Assembly (NCBI GenBank): GCA_930367205.1
Contig: OV884011.1
Span: forward strand, 44,343,754-44,407,753
From: Acanthosoma haemorrhoidale
Taxonomy: Eukaryota > Arthropoda > Insecta > Hemiptera > Acanthosomatidae
Direction: 5' to 3'
DNA length: 64,000 bases
Shown piece after piece: positions 1-11,833 of this stretch (positions within the stretch are counted from its first letter, which is position 1; every line of letters begins with the position of its first letter). Made by a program: the position numbers and the translations under genes. Under the pieces are notes generated by a model. It saw only the letters and a program-made list of their open reading frames with translations. It was not told the origin of the DNA and did no database searches.

Positions 1-133
1 CAAACTTACCACATCCAACAATAACACCCAATTCGAAATCCGACAGCCCGAAGACTTTGGGCGGCGATTTCACAGCTTTAAGATCCTGTCTATACTGTAG
101 CATATCGTCACAATCATTCGCCTTCTCGTGCAT
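1..133 (-). CDS. Aurora-like Ser/Thr protein kinase, N-terminal part (runs off left edge)
   Basis: Reading leftwards from the ATG at 133-131, 44 codons stay open to the window edge. After about 28 residues of unremarkable N-terminus comes GLSDFELGVIVGCGKF, which fits the start of a kinase domain: an Aurora-type 'DFE-G' entry followed by the glycine-rich loop GxGKF(G) that binds ATP. Aurora kinases act in mitosis at centrosomes or centromeres, but the catalytic core is outside the window, so the subfamily is inferred from this loop alone and another kinase is possible. An AG acceptor at 151-150 suggests that an upstream exon may exist and that this ATG may be internal. A GTAAGT-like string at positions 9-4 encodes the Gly-Lys of the loop and is therefore probably not a donor. 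The gene is head-to-head with RpL13A. Confidence 0.55.
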   Translation of the reverse strand, partial: MHEKANDCDDMLQYRQDLKAVKSPPKVFGLSDFELGVIVGCGKF

Positions 134-618
134 TGTAGCAAACAAGTCTCTGCATAACCCAGAAATTAAAATTACTCTATAAATTTATATTATGGCCAAA
201 CTGAAAATGCCACAAACACTTTCACTAACAGTAATAAGGCAAATTAGTTATAGGAAATAACTTTCAATGCCAGAAAACTTGAATTTACACCGATTAATAA
301 CTTAGCAGAACTGTAAACATAACCACTCAAGAATAAACGCCAAGACTACAACGGTTAGAAATAACTATTGACACCTCATTACCGAAGACATGATTTTTTA
401 AGATTACTAGGTGGGTTTTTCTATATAATTTAAAAATGTATATTTTAAACGTGGTTTAAATACAAAATACTATTTAATTAGACTATATTTTTAAATTTTT
501 AAGAACATGTTCAAACGGGGAAAATGTTTCTAAAATCGATATTCGTTCACTCAAGATGGCATAGACTTGTGTGCCTTTCTTCTTAGTCGAGATAGCTGGT
601 CCTTCAGTTATTTGTGCT
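134..618. promoter_or_regulatory. Divergent promoter region, kinase gene / RpL13A
   Basis: The 485 bp between the two start codons hold no coding sequence. On the plus side a pyrimidine run, CCTTTCTTCTT, begins at 574, 45 bp before the RpL13A ATG. This looks like the 5'-TOP start of ribosomal protein mRNAs, which places growth-controlled translation and a likely transcription start near 574-580. A short upstream ATG at 556 (ATG GCA TAG) lies before this presumed start. No TATA box stands out. Confidence 0.45.
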
Positions 619-3600
619 ATGACGGGGTTTTCGGATAAGGTAAGTTTTTACTATATATTAAATGGTCTATTGCAGTAACTATTTATTTTTCTCAGATTAC
701 TCCAGATTTTGTTAAATTTAATACTTTCCTACCAAATTAATTATTGTTTCAATGCTGAATCATTTGAAAAAGCTAAATCCACGTGGTACCGCGATGTGGG
801 TTAAACAACCACATTTTACTTGAGGGGTTTTAGATAGTTACGTTCATTTTAAGTATTTAGTAGGGATATTGGGTTTAATTGCAATCATAATTTGTCAATA
901 GCCTTAGTTTAAATGTGGAGATGTCCCTAGTTTTATAAATACTTACTTGTGAAGACAAATGTTCAAAGTTTAGAATCTAAACTGAAGCCAACATTAATTA
1001 TTTACTTATAATAGAAGAGGCTTATGTATTAAAATCGAATTTCTAAACACTTTGTGTACTTATTAAATTCTGATTCACTTTTAATAATTTAGGTTTTGAG
1101 ATAGTAAATATCGTGTTTTATTTAGCCTCCATGGCTCCATATATTAATGAAGTAATTCCAAAAAACTAAATACAATGCGTTTTACAATTTGTTGCCACAT
1201 CAAACTCGATATGTTATTCATGTAAGTGTATATGTTAGTATCTAATGGTGATATTTTGTTTAATCATAAACATAATTATGGAACTGTTGATGAAATGTCT
1301 TTTATTAAATTTACTAAAGATTAAATATTTTTCTGATACGTTTCATCTATTTTATTAAAGTTACTCCAAACCATCGGTTTTAAATTCAATGACTTCTAAA
1401 AGCAACAAAGATCTTTCTACCATCCTTTAACCACCTAATGCTAACTTATCATGTCCAAAAATCGCTCATAAATCACAAATTAAGTTCATTATAATTGTGA
1501 TACTTTTTTTTATTAACCCGACCTGAAATCTAAATTCACAGCATACTATAAACTCCCAATTAATATTTTATATAGTATTGTCTGATGGTGTTAAATCCAA
1601 TTTTAATTGACTAATTTATTAGTCATTGGCCGAATGGCCCATACTCCTGTTTGATTATTTGTACAATTTGACTAGCTTTTATTTGTTGTGATTTAAAAAA
1701 AAAGTAGCTATTAATTATATTTATTTGTAATAAACCTATTTTTAATTTGTTTCAGCCAATCTTAATCGATGGCAAAGGCCATCTTTTGGGGCGACTGGCC
1801 GCAATAGTCGCCAAAGCTGCTCTGAATGGCAACAGAATTGTTGTTGTCAGGGCTGAGCAGATTAATATTTCGGGAAACTTCTTCAGGTATGTTGGGTCTA
1901 AATTATACAGAAGTTCACAAATTAAATGAAAGTTGTTAGAAGCCATATTGTGCTTACAGTTTTTATGTATTCAACGTATTTAGAAAATATATAGAGGTTT
2001 TGTTTAGTTTACTTTAAGATAACTGCAGTCATTTAACATTATTACATTCACAACATAATTCAATTATTGCCTTTTGTAAATACCTAATAGAAGTATTTGT
2101 GGTTTATTATGAATTTAAAGACTCATCTATCCACTTAATGTTTGATTTATGAGTTTATCTCTGAATATTGTTCAAACATTCTGGATGACGACTTGGTCAG
2201 TTAAAACATTATGTCATTACAACGTTTTGTGGTGAAGCAGGTCTTTTTAAAATGGATTACTCTATATTATGCTATATACTGCATCAACATATTTAAATAC
2301 AGAAAGGTAAGTTATCTGCATCGCTCTCAGTAGCATTAAAATTGTAACTGTTTTCAATTTTATCATTCTATGTTGTCTTCATATTTGCTATAATCTATCA
2401 GAGGGAAAAATTTTAATTTTACTAATCTCTTATAACACCATTATTTCCATGCAAATGAAAAGGATATTGATCTAACATTAAATGTTAAATTATATTTTGA
2501 TGATTTTTTATTTTTTTGTATCTTACTAGTCTTATTATTAGTTCAATTGTACTTCATTTTATTCCAAAGCTGTTGCTGGTCGATAATTACTAGAAATGTG
2601 CACTCGAATGTTAATGTTACTTTTTGTTGTAACAGGAGCAAGCTGAAGTACTTGTCATTCTTAAGAAAGAGATGTAACGTCAACCCTGCTAGGGGTCCAT
2701 TCCATTACAGGGCTCCCAGCAAAATTTTACACAGGACCATTAGAGGTTATTATAATTTATATATATTATTTTCCCTCCAAACATTTAGTTATTCTTTGCC
2801 TCTCTATTTTAAATTATCATGCATTTCATTGCCTATCACAAAATAACCACCCAACTTGTAAATATGTTTTATTTACAATACTCTAATTTAAATTTGCTCG
2901 TCAGTAATGTTCTGCGGAAGATATGTAAGAATAAATCTCAAATATGGTCTTCATGTAGTCCCTCTTATATTTCGATTATTAGTATGTATTTACAAGATGC
3001 CCTTCACATAAGCAGCAATGACTTATATGAAATACAATTCTAAAATTTATATTTTATAACTGTAGAGCTTAGGTGATGATTAACAATATACCTTACCTAC
3101 ATTATTTGACATTAAGGTGAAAACAAGCTATATTGACTGAAAAGCTCTACAATTGAAAAATTAAGACTAAGTCGTCATATATAAAAATCGCATTATATTG
3201 GGTATCTTATTTATTACTTGTATAACAACATACGATGATGTAGCTTATTTAATTTTTGCCTGATTTAAATTTGTTCAGTAGTTTGTGATTGAAGAAACCT
3301 CCAACCAATTGTTCAAATAAGTAACAAAAAATTTTATGATTGGCTTGAAAATGGTGTGCTTATACCTTGGTTTTTATTTAATTTTACTTCTAAATTTATT
3401 TCTGGGGATCCAAATTAGACACCTATGGTCACTTTTAAAAAAAGAAAATGCCAATAACTAGTGATACTAACTAGATTTACCTTCCAATAGCTCACATTTT
3501 CAACAGAAGTGTGCCATTCAGAGACTTCTCTTTTGTTTTATATTTATATTTTTTTTCAACATTATCTTTATTGTTCAATAATTACAATCTGCCTTTTATA

Positions 3601-4837
3601 AGGCAATAATAATACAGATAAATGTATATTTCTATTAATAATAAAAAAAATCAGTACTTTTGCAGACCTAGTAAGTAAGTGCTTGGTCAGACATGCTGTA
3701 TTTGTAAACAATCAGCTAAAAACTTAGTCTTCTTAACATCAAAAGTAGCCTACTCCCAATAAATGCTCTACATTGTAATGTAAATCCACGTTTAACCATA
3801 GATTTCTTTTGGAAAAAATTATATATTTTTTGTTAATAAAAGAGCTTTAATGATGATTGACAATATACCTTACCTACATTATTTGAGAAAAAGGTGAAAA
3901 TATTTTGTATAACTGAAAAGCTCAGCTAATAAAAATATTGGTCATTAAATCCTTTTCTTTAATACTAAAACTTACCAATTTTTTTCAGTAATATTTTAAA
4001 TATATATTATTTTTAATGAAGGTATGGTACCACATAAGATCGAAAGAGGAAAGGCTGCTCTGAGGCGTATCAAGTTGTTTGAAGGTATCCCTCCCCCTTA
4101 TGACAAGAGGAAGCGACTTGTTGTTCCTACAGCAATGAGGGTTCTGTGCCTCAAGCCTGGTAGGGCTTACTGCCATCTTGGCAGGCTCTCTGCAGAGGTA
4201 GGATGGAAGTACAACGATGTCGTTAGGGCCCTTGAGACCAAGAGGAAGGTCAGGGCAGTTCTCGAAATTCGCAAGAGAAACGTTTTAAAAGTAAGTATAC
4301 TGTAACAAACAGTGTAAATATATTTATGTATTATACTGAATTGTGAAGTGAAGCCTGCAATGAGAAAACTTAAAATGAACTGATATTTATTTATTCATTT
4401 TAATCAATTGTAAGGGATAAGCTTAAGAATCGTAGACTTGGGAATGAATGTTGCTTACATTTCTTTATTTAAATAAGAATGGCAAAAACTAATAGTAATA
4501 ATTTAAAAAAATTAATGATTTGAATATATGTGTTAATTACTAATTAAGCCGTGTCATTTATTGCTAAGAACTAAATGTTGTTGCTACACATTAATAATTT
4601 GAGAAGTATAACATGATACAGAAGATAATTGCTTAATAGCTGTTAAAAAGTCGAGCATTATGATAACAAATGTTTTTAAACTATATCATCAAAGCTAAAA
4701 CTGACTTTTCTAAGATATTAAAATTTAATTGAACTATTATTTTCTTTTTTCAGAAAATAACTAAGCAGGCGAAAGAAAAGATGTCCAAAGCAAGCGCCAA
4801 ATATACTGCCGTTATCAATTCTTTTGGATACCGTTAA
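619..4837 (+). CDS. RpL13A: 60S ribosomal protein L13a (uL13), five coding exons
   Basis: Coding exons are 619-639, 1756-1886, 2636-2745, 4022-4290 and 4754-4837. All phases agree and give 204 residues, the usual family length of about 205. The protein is a structural component of the large cytosolic ribosomal subunit. Recognisable uL13 segments in order are [16 protein letters not shown] near the N-terminus, [42 protein letters not shown] and [12 protein letters not shown]. The start Met-Thr-Gly-Phe follows a TOP-like leader. Most splice sites are canonical (gtaagt, gtatgt, gtaagt); the intron 3 donor, gttatt at 2746, is weak but is the only one that keeps the frame. Introns are 1116, 749, 1276 and 463 bp. 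Intron 3 carries two C/D snoRNAs, as vertebrate RPL13A introns do. A poly(A) signal AATAAA lies 13 bp after the stop. Confidence 0.95.
3061..3151 (+). ncRNA. SNORD34: C/D-box snoRNA, SNORD34 (U34)-like, copy 1
   Basis: It lies in RpL13A intron 3. A perfect 10-bp terminal stem pairs TGTAGAGCTT (3061-3070) with AAGCTCTACA (3142-3151). Just inside are a C box GTGATGA (3073-3079) and a D box CTGA (3137-3140). A D'-like TTGA at 3106-3109 is preceded by the antisense element ATACCTTACCTACATTAT, followed by a C'-like AGGTGAA. The antisense element matches the U34 guide as I remember it (CTACCTACATTGTTTGA), and its complement resembles the conserved 28S segment around AATGTAGGTAAGG. It would direct 2'-O-methylation of 28S rRNA. 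U34 is also hosted by RPL13A in vertebrates. Release is presumably by debranching and trimming of the spliced intron. Confidence 0.85.
3842..3923 (+). ncRNA. SNORD34: C/D-box snoRNA, SNORD34 (U34)-like, copy 2
   Basis: This is a second copy in the same intron, about 780 bp downstream. The terminal stem GAGCTTT (3842-3848) pairs with AAAGCTC (3917-3923). The C box is ATGATGA (3850-3856), the D box CTGA (3913-3916), and a D'-like TTGA sits at 3883-3886. The guide stretch AATATACCTTACCTACATTA is identical to copy 1, while the loop between D' and D differs, so the targets should be the same. The conserved boxes, stem and guide suggest that both copies are functional. Confidence 0.83.
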
Positions 4838-4849
4838 TCATGATTCATG

Positions 4850-4855
4850 AATAAA
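4850..4855 (+). terminator. RpL13A poly(A) signal AATAAA
   Basis: A canonical AATAAA begins 13 bp downstream of the RpL13A stop codon, giving the very short 3' UTR usual for ribosomal protein mRNAs. Confidence 0.7.
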
Positions 4856-6289
4856 TTTTTACTTATTCTTTAAAGATGTATTTGTAGTATTTATTTATCC
4901 TTTTACTGCTTCTTTCCTTTCACATTTATCTCTTATTTTTTTAGTGTTGATTACTAATGTTATAAATCTGATACATGCATGTAACTGCTGTAATTAGACA
5001 TAAGTTATCAATTAGATAATAAAAGATATGTATGATATGATTAAGGGTGCCACAATAGACTTCTATTGACAGTAGATTTTAAAATAAATGTGTCCAATTG
5101 ATCATTTGTATGTTGTAGCTGTTAACCTAAACAAAGCATTATAGTCAGAAACCATTTTAATCTTGTATTTTACCTATCACCATTCACTAGCCAACATCAA
5201 CATATACAGTGAAATGTTCGCATCCACCTTGACATTAATTAATAAATTCAAGTATTAAAACATAACATACATAAATATGTTTTTTTTCAACAAACAGTTG
5301 GTATCAAATTAAATTTCAAGTGGCCCATTAAACTTGATTCGGTGTAAAAATTTTCTGAAATACAACTTTCTTTTCAAACTAACAGCAGTAGTTTTATCAT
5401 GATTAATTGTAAATGTTTAATACATACTTTGATAAACGAGGATAAGGAAAGTACTGTGATGTAATACATCACATGTTTTTTTTTTTTTATAGATTCTGGG
5501 TTGTCCTCTGACCCAAGAATAAGGACTCGATTTTTGTTACTCTCTTAAGTTCCATTCGTATTTATCGGAGTAAGGGGCAATCTACAGATGTACCCCTTTG
5601 TTTACTTTAAACAAATTGACCCTTTATGATATTATAGTTACCTACAATTTTATGCTCATTACTCTGAATTATATTAAGTTAGCTACATCTTCAAACACAT
5701 TTAAGAGACTTCAATTTGATCTACTTTGAAAAAAGTAATATATCAACTTAGACTAGTTAAACATTTAACTCGGGTAATACAATAATTAAATTAACAATAT
5801 TTCTGATTTTCATGTTCCTTAATTAAAAAAATGCACTTCATGAAAATTCATTATAATTATTATGTATATATTCTTAAAAGACAAATTACTTGTTTGGAAC
5901 CAATTAGTTTTCAACAATGCCTTGTTAAAAATGATGACAACATAAGCAGTCAAAATGAATATGTAGTAGTAGGTGCCTTAATTATTTGTTTTATTGCTGA
6001 GTAAAAACAGCAATACTTAAAAAAAAATAATAAATGCTACATAAAAAACTTTTTATTTTCATCTAAATTTACTTATATACAAGAAAGCCAGTTAATCCAT
6101 GAATCTTACCCAATATGATTTTAATAAAATAGTTTTTATCAAGTTCTACCATGACTGATATAGTTGTAGGTAACAGCAGAACCTCCTGAACACTAGCTAC
6201 TCTAAAACTACTCCTTAATAGTATATTAGAAGAAAAGTTTCAGTACATATCTTTTCAACAAATGTTTTTATTAATTTCCTATTTCTTTA
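4856..6289. other. Intergenic, no gene seen
   Basis: This is AT-rich DNA with poly-T runs and no exon-like open stretch. A small hairpin, TTCTGGGT...ACCCAAGAA, lies near 5495-5520. Nothing else can be supported. Confidence 0.5.
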
Positions 6290-6720
6290 ATTAGCTGGGT
6301 TTATGGCTAGTGGTCTGTTTTCAAAAGATTTTGTTCTTAGTTGATGTAAGTGGTTTTGTATTCTTGGTCTAATGAATCCCCAGGGGTAATCATTTATGAT
6401 TCTCATGCAGTACACTTTAAATGAATTCAAGTTTTTTGTAATTGGTTTGACAGGTGTAGCTTCATACTGGGGGGTGCATAGCGAAATAATGTTTGTTTTT
6501 AGGTAATAAATGTGATTTAATATTAAAATATGGAAACATGTAAATTAATTTCTTTGCCTGTCCAGTTTTTTACATTGATATGTTCTGTGAAAGGGAGTGT
6601 CATAATCATAATTAATCCACCATGATGGAATATTTCGTTTTGTGAATATAATTGCTTTTGATCTTCCATCCCTTCCAATATTTTTGTATTCTATTTCTTA
6701 GGTCTTGTAGTTTTTTTTTA
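6290..6720 (-). pseudogene. Decayed LINE ORF2 C-terminal fragment (jockey-like)
   Basis: Read on the minus strand, about 6480-6290 gives a short frame with NLNSFKVYCMRIINDYPWGF followed by RPRIQNHLHQL. This resembles the conserved post-RT region of jockey-type LINEs, typically 'QSK-LRMI-NAPWYV-N--IH-DL'. Stops and frame breaks interrupt it, and 6720-6480 is only vaguely coding-like. It lies downstream, in the element's sense, of an ORF1 relic at 6950-7985 in the same orientation, so the two are probably one internally deleted LINE. Confidence 0.35.
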
Positions 6721-6949
6721 TAATAGTGTCAATTCTGTACGAAGGAAAATAATTGCCTGAGTATTGTATTTGCAGGAAGCTGAGGAATTTAGAACACAGG
6801 GAGCATTAGCACACCCACTCCTTTAGAAAAAAAAAACGTTCTTTTGAGAAGAGCCTAGTGGTGACTTAAACTTATAGGAGACTACCTATACTAAGAGATC
6901 AAAGTCTTCACCTATGATAGTAACACTATCGACGTCGGGAGCCTTAGCT

Positions 6950-7985
6950 ATTGCAGTTTTCATTATCATGATATCAGTAGCTCAACCATTGCTGCTATTT
7001 TATTCATCAGCATTGAAATAAAGTTTCTCTTTTTGGTGTCTTAAGACAGAATTTTATCTTGTGGTAGTTTAACGGCCGTTGTTAACGAAAATACAAATTT
7101 CTTGGATGATTGCAGCCAAGCCCTCTAGACTTAAGCTGACCCAGTTGGGAAGGACTTGTTGAAGGCTGCCTCCCAGGACTTCTCCTGCTGTAGGTTCCGT
7201 TCGTAGATCTGGCATATCGGTGAATTACAGAAGTGTTTCAGAATTATAGCATTTCGGTTTGAAGCCGTCTACGAACACATACGGGAAATTCTTTGAAGTA
7301 TGTTCTTCGCCACATTTCAGGCATTTTGTTTCAGTTTTGGGATATATGGTTAAATTCTTGTCAAAGAAAAAACAGAGTGATAATTGTAGTACATTTATAT
7401 TTTTCCCGGCGGATAGCTAGATTATAGCAGAATTTAATTTAATTATTTTTAAGCTTTTAGCCTTGTATTCTAAAATTACCACGCAGAGTGGTAGTTTTAT
7501 TTCAGAGCCGGTTGATTTTTTGATCATCTAAAATAAAACAGCTTTCGGTTTCATCTGTTTTTTTGGAGTATAGGTATGAAATTCCTACTTTTTCATTATT
7601 AATTTTGTTTTTAATTTGTTAAAATCTTCGTTATTATAAACATAAATAATGCTCTTGTTGTCACTGTATTTTAAATATAAGGCATTAACATTGGTCTTGA
7701 GTTCTGGAATAATTTAGGAATGATTACTTATTGGATGGTTTACCAAAATCGGGGAAAGTTTAGGGATAGAAGTGGCCTCACCGATCTGTGATTCCTCGTC
7801 TTTGAGGTCTGAGAAACCGTTTAATCTCTTGCTCGCTGTAACATTATATTGTGAAGATACTGACTCGCCTCTTTTCCGTTTTGTAGAATTTGGCAGACTG
7901 TGGATGGACCCGGCTTTGGTTCATCTGGATGACGATGCTGCAGTAGACTTCTTACAGGCAATCTTCTGAGAAATAACTTTTATAT
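6950..7985 (-). pseudogene. Decayed LINE ORF1 (gag-like) fragment
   Basis: From about 7890 leftwards the minus strand reads KRKRGESVSSQYNVTASKRL, then NGFSDLKDEE, PKLSPILVN, a stop, and NKSIIYVYNNEDFNKLKTKL. After a frame change comes VGISYLYSKKTDE. Near 7330-7290 is CLKCGEEHTSKNF, a decayed zinc knuckle whose last cysteine is lost (family pattern CxxCxxxHxxxxC). Toward 7020-6960 a run MLMNKIAAMVELLIS resembles the helical C-terminus of these proteins. Order and spacing match ORF1 of jockey-like non-LTR retrotransposons, which is an RNA-binding particle protein. Several stops and frameshifts show it is dead. Confidence 0.55.
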
Positions 7986-9923
7986 CTATGCGCGCACCGA
8001 GAAACCTCCTCTCTGGCTGCCACAGGAGGACTGATATAAAGAAATGAAACCTTTCTTAAATAAATAGTTGATAACAAATTTTATATTTTCAAAATGCCTG
8101 ATTGAAGACATCTATTGTAGAATTCAGTAGTTAAAAAGGAATTTCATCTATTCGTAGGGACAAATAATTTATAAAATGATATTTTCCCCTCACGGAGGGA
8201 GTTCGTGTTTCTTCTTGGAAGAGCTATTGTAAAAATAAATATGATCTAACATAGCATCTATTAATCTATCCCATATATTGAACATAAAGTAGTTCCAAAT
8301 AGTAACGTCTTTATTCTTGGTCGTAGGTACGCCAAACTATATTTATTTGTAATTTAGCCATGAAAAGGAATAGAAACAATTTTATTGTAAAATATCTTTG
8401 TAAGGTTAATATTTATAAGATAAGGGGGCTATATTAGGATTGGGAATCTAGACAGGGCGTAGCAAACCTCTAGTGACCATGCGGACCACTAGGAAGAGAG
8501 TGCGCAATTCCGGCGAAACCTCTGAATGTGTTCCACAAGTTCCTTTCCCGCTTGAGAACCGGTACCGAATCATAATCCGCTCCAAATCAAGATCTCGACA
8601 TCCTGATTACTATTTAGTAATAATCTTTGATTGTTTTGTAGTCTGCAATTCGGCTAAATCTGTCGGCCAGTTTTCCAAAATACTTAGCGTGTCTGACTGA
8701 TGCTTCACTACCGATTTCTTTAAAGTGGAAAGTTAACGCCTCACTTATTGAAAACCAGCTGGACCTTGCATTGACTAGAGCCCTAAAAAAAACCACTCAG
8801 TACTAATGTTAAATGAAACATTTATCATAGGAAAATATATCATATCAAACGAAACCCAGTAAAACCTGTTAGCTGCAATGTTCTTCACACAGTTATTCAC
8901 ATGCGATTCATCTATGGATGTATTATATGCAATTCTTATTCACTTGCTTATGTTATTTGTATGGGCTGATGAGAGAGGAGAGTGAACAATAACGACTGGA
9001 TCCTGCAGGCCACCATAGAAACAACTATCACCGAAAAATTTGTAACTACCGATATTGATTATATAAGCTCCTGAGAATCGTTTCATGTTTCAAACTTGCT
9101 TTACCTACTTCTCTTCCTTCTTCCTTCATAGCCCCTTCAAATTTACAGACAATCATATATAATTATAGATCCTCTGGCGAATCCATTTACAAATTATTTT
9201 GTATTTCCTGTAGCATCATTACATTATATACAGGTTTTGTTATTTTATAGAAATTATATAATGAATAAACAAGTATAATGATATACATTCTACATGACTT
9301 GACTGAACTGACCACGCTTTACCTACTATCCCTGTATTTAAAAAATAAAGCTATGTTTAAAGTTACATTTGTCGGAAAGATGTGATACCATTATTCTCAT
9401 TAGTTATCCACGACTGCAGGCTTTATGGCCGATCCGTTGCTAAGGGAATCTCTTCAATCATCCTAATCCTATACGAAGTCTTCCAGGCAGCCACATCTTC
9501 CTTCGCTTCTTCTATATGTATGTATTGTAAATTTTCAATTTCCATGTACTTCAATTCAATTCAAGTGTGTAACACAAATCACTCCAACTCCTTGGAGCCA
9601 AACTTTCTCTGTGAGACTTGAAGTGTCGCTCAAATCCCCGAGACGCCAAGGTCCCCGACACATGGGTACACTCATAAAATCAGAATAGTGACAAAGAAAA
9701 CTGTTAGTGTATATCAGCAATAACAGAAAATGTCAAAGAGCACCGGAAAAATAACAACAATGTGCATTGATTAAATATGTTGAAGTATTCATCAAGTCTA
9801 AGAAATTGAGTACTGCAGACATTGCTTTATCCGGAATTGGCAAGGACTTCAAAAAGAAAAGAGATGCCACATGCTCTCAGCTCCTCTGCACTCTTCACGA
9901 CGTTCCACTTAAATATACATATA
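7986..9923. other. Intergenic, probable unidentified repeat debris
   Basis: There is no recognisable gene. Base composition rises above the local background around 8430-8800 and 9380-9700, suggesting old transposon fragments. An open minus-strand stretch at 8796-8614 encodes 60 residues, including LTFHFKEIGSEASVRHAKYF, with no family I know. Confidence 0.35.
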
Positions 9924-11183
9924 CGAGTGTCGTCTGAAAAGTTTCCAACCTAACAAAGATACAAGACGTTTTTTCAGATTTTTTTTTGTTATTTTTCAGC
10001 ATAGTCTCCTTGTAACTCTACACACTTCTCCCATCTCTGTAACCCGTCCAAATAGTACTCGGCGTTTTTATCTGCAAAATAATCGTTCACGAAGGTGATT
10101 GCCTCTTCATTTGACGAAAATCTCTGTCCTCCGAGCGCAATTTTTAGATGAGGGAACAAAAAGAAGTCGCTTGGGGCTAGATCTGGTGAGTAAGGTGGAT
10201 GGTCAAGCAGTCCAAACCGTAATTCATGGATTTTCGGCATGGCAACCGCTGAAGTGTGAGACGGTGCGTTGTCTTGGTGAAACAGGATTTTCTTTTTCTG
10301 CAAATGTGGCCGTTTTTCCGCAAGTTCTCCCTTCAGCTTGTCAAGTAATAATGCGTAGTATGCTCCTGTAATGGTTTTTCCTTTTTGAAAATTATCGATT
10401 AAAATAACTCCATGACTATCCCAAAAAACAGTCGCCATCACTTTCCCAGCCGAAAAAACAGTTATTGCTTTTTTTGGAGCCGCTTCCCCCTTTGCAGTCC
10501 ACTGTTTGGACTGTATTTTTGTTTCGGGTGAATAACGGTGTATCCAAGTTTCATCCACATTAGTTAATCTGCGCCAAAACTCGGATTTATTGCGCGTAAA
10601 CTGCGCCAACAGGGCGTTGGAAATGTTCATTCGAAAACGTTTTTGGTCTAACGTGAGCAAACGCGGCACCAAACGCGCGGACAGCTTTCTCATCTCTAAA
10701 TGTTGATTTAATATGTGACAAACACGTTCTTTTGACATGTTCATAACCTCTGCTATCTCTCTCACTTTAATTCGGCGGTCGTCTAGCACCATTTGGTGAA
10801 CTTTGGCGATGTTTTTGGACGTCCGAACGTTCATCGTCTCCCAAGCTACTACGACCACGTTTAAATTCAGCTGCCCTAAATTTCACTGTGGTAAATGATG
10901 GTGCAGAGTCCCCATACACAGAATCCAACTCATCTTTGATTTGCGTAGGCGTATTGCCTTTCAAAAACCAATATTTAATGACAGCTCGATACTTGATTTT
11001 GTCCATTTTCATAAAAACACTAGCATCGACTCACTCAAACGACTGTTACACAACAACTGCGCGTCCAAAATGGCTGAAAATTTGGTGAGTAACTGTCAAC
11101 AGATGAACAACGAAATTCACTAGCTTTTATTTACGACTGCTGCTATCTTCATGTTGAGGTCGGAACTTTTCAGACCACCCTCC
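9924..11183 (-). mobile_element. mariner-family DNA transposon, near full length, inactivated
   Basis: This 1260-bp element is bounded by imperfect inverted repeats of about 32 bp (9924-9955 and 11152-11183) that share a core GTCTGAAAAGTT and similar ends. Target-site TA dinucleotides flank it at 9922-9923 and 11184-11185. The single transposase gene runs right to left. Size, repeats and TA duplication are as expected for a mariner. The element lost coding capacity through a frame break (see the transposase entry) but is otherwise well preserved, so it is probably a fairly recent insertion. Confidence 0.92.
9989..11012 (-). pseudogene. mariner transposase, broken by a small deletion
   Basis: The N-terminal piece starts at the ATG at 11012 and carries the helix-turn-helix DNA-binding region (YRAVIKYWFLKGNTPTQIKD). 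It stays in frame to about 10830. The remainder, to the stop at 9989, is in another frame and contains the second HTH (REIAEVMNMSKERVCHIL) and the DD34D catalytic core: VDETWIH (first Asp), HQDNAPSH (second Asp) and YSPDLAPSDFFLFP (third Asp). Compared with intact mariners, the junction lacks several residues between DDERS and NIAKVHQ, so a deletion that is not a multiple of three is the likely lesion. All three catalytic Asp codons survive. It would have carried out cut-and-paste transposition at TA sites. Confidence 0.9.
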
Positions 11184-11833
11184 TATTTATATTAAATATA
11201 ATGGTTTTATTTTAGCTCAATGAAGGCATTGAGTTCATTCAATACCTCAAGCGTATATGCTTGAATTTTAAGACAGAACGTTTTATAATTTGATGTACGT
11301 AAAAACCGTAGTACCATTTCACTTTATACAATATTAAATTATGATATCCGTACTGAAAAAGTTTTATTTTATATTATTATTTATATTTACACAGAAACAG
11401 AGTTCCTAGATATTAGAGATATATCAACCACCCAGACGCTCCTGACTAAGGAAACATCGACCGGGATTAAGAGATAAAAAGGCTGGTATAATAAAAATTA
11501 TTCAATTTAAGGTTCGTTGTTTTTTACCTCTTTCCTTACGGTTTTTGTCTTCGCTACCATACAATAAATTGCACTAATGCCAAAATAGTTGTAGCTGTTA
11601 ATAATTTTTTTTGTTTCGTTCCAAACTTGGAACAGTTTCTTCAGAATGGGTCAACGTGCACGGTGCACAGATGCGAATTTTGCCGCCATGGACGTGTACC
11701 TACGGCTTGAAGTACATATGATTCTATGGGGTGCATACATAGCTCCGGTGACTTACTTCCGCCTTGAGGTCCTTTTCTTCTAACTTCCACGATGCCACAG
11801 ATGCGGTGCGATCTTTCACTCCATTGTTAGCTA

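Noticed and set aside
1887..2635. Additional C/D snoRNAs in RpL13A introns 1, 2 and 4
   Set aside because: Single TGATGA or CTGA strings occur, but none with a paired closing stem at proper spacing.
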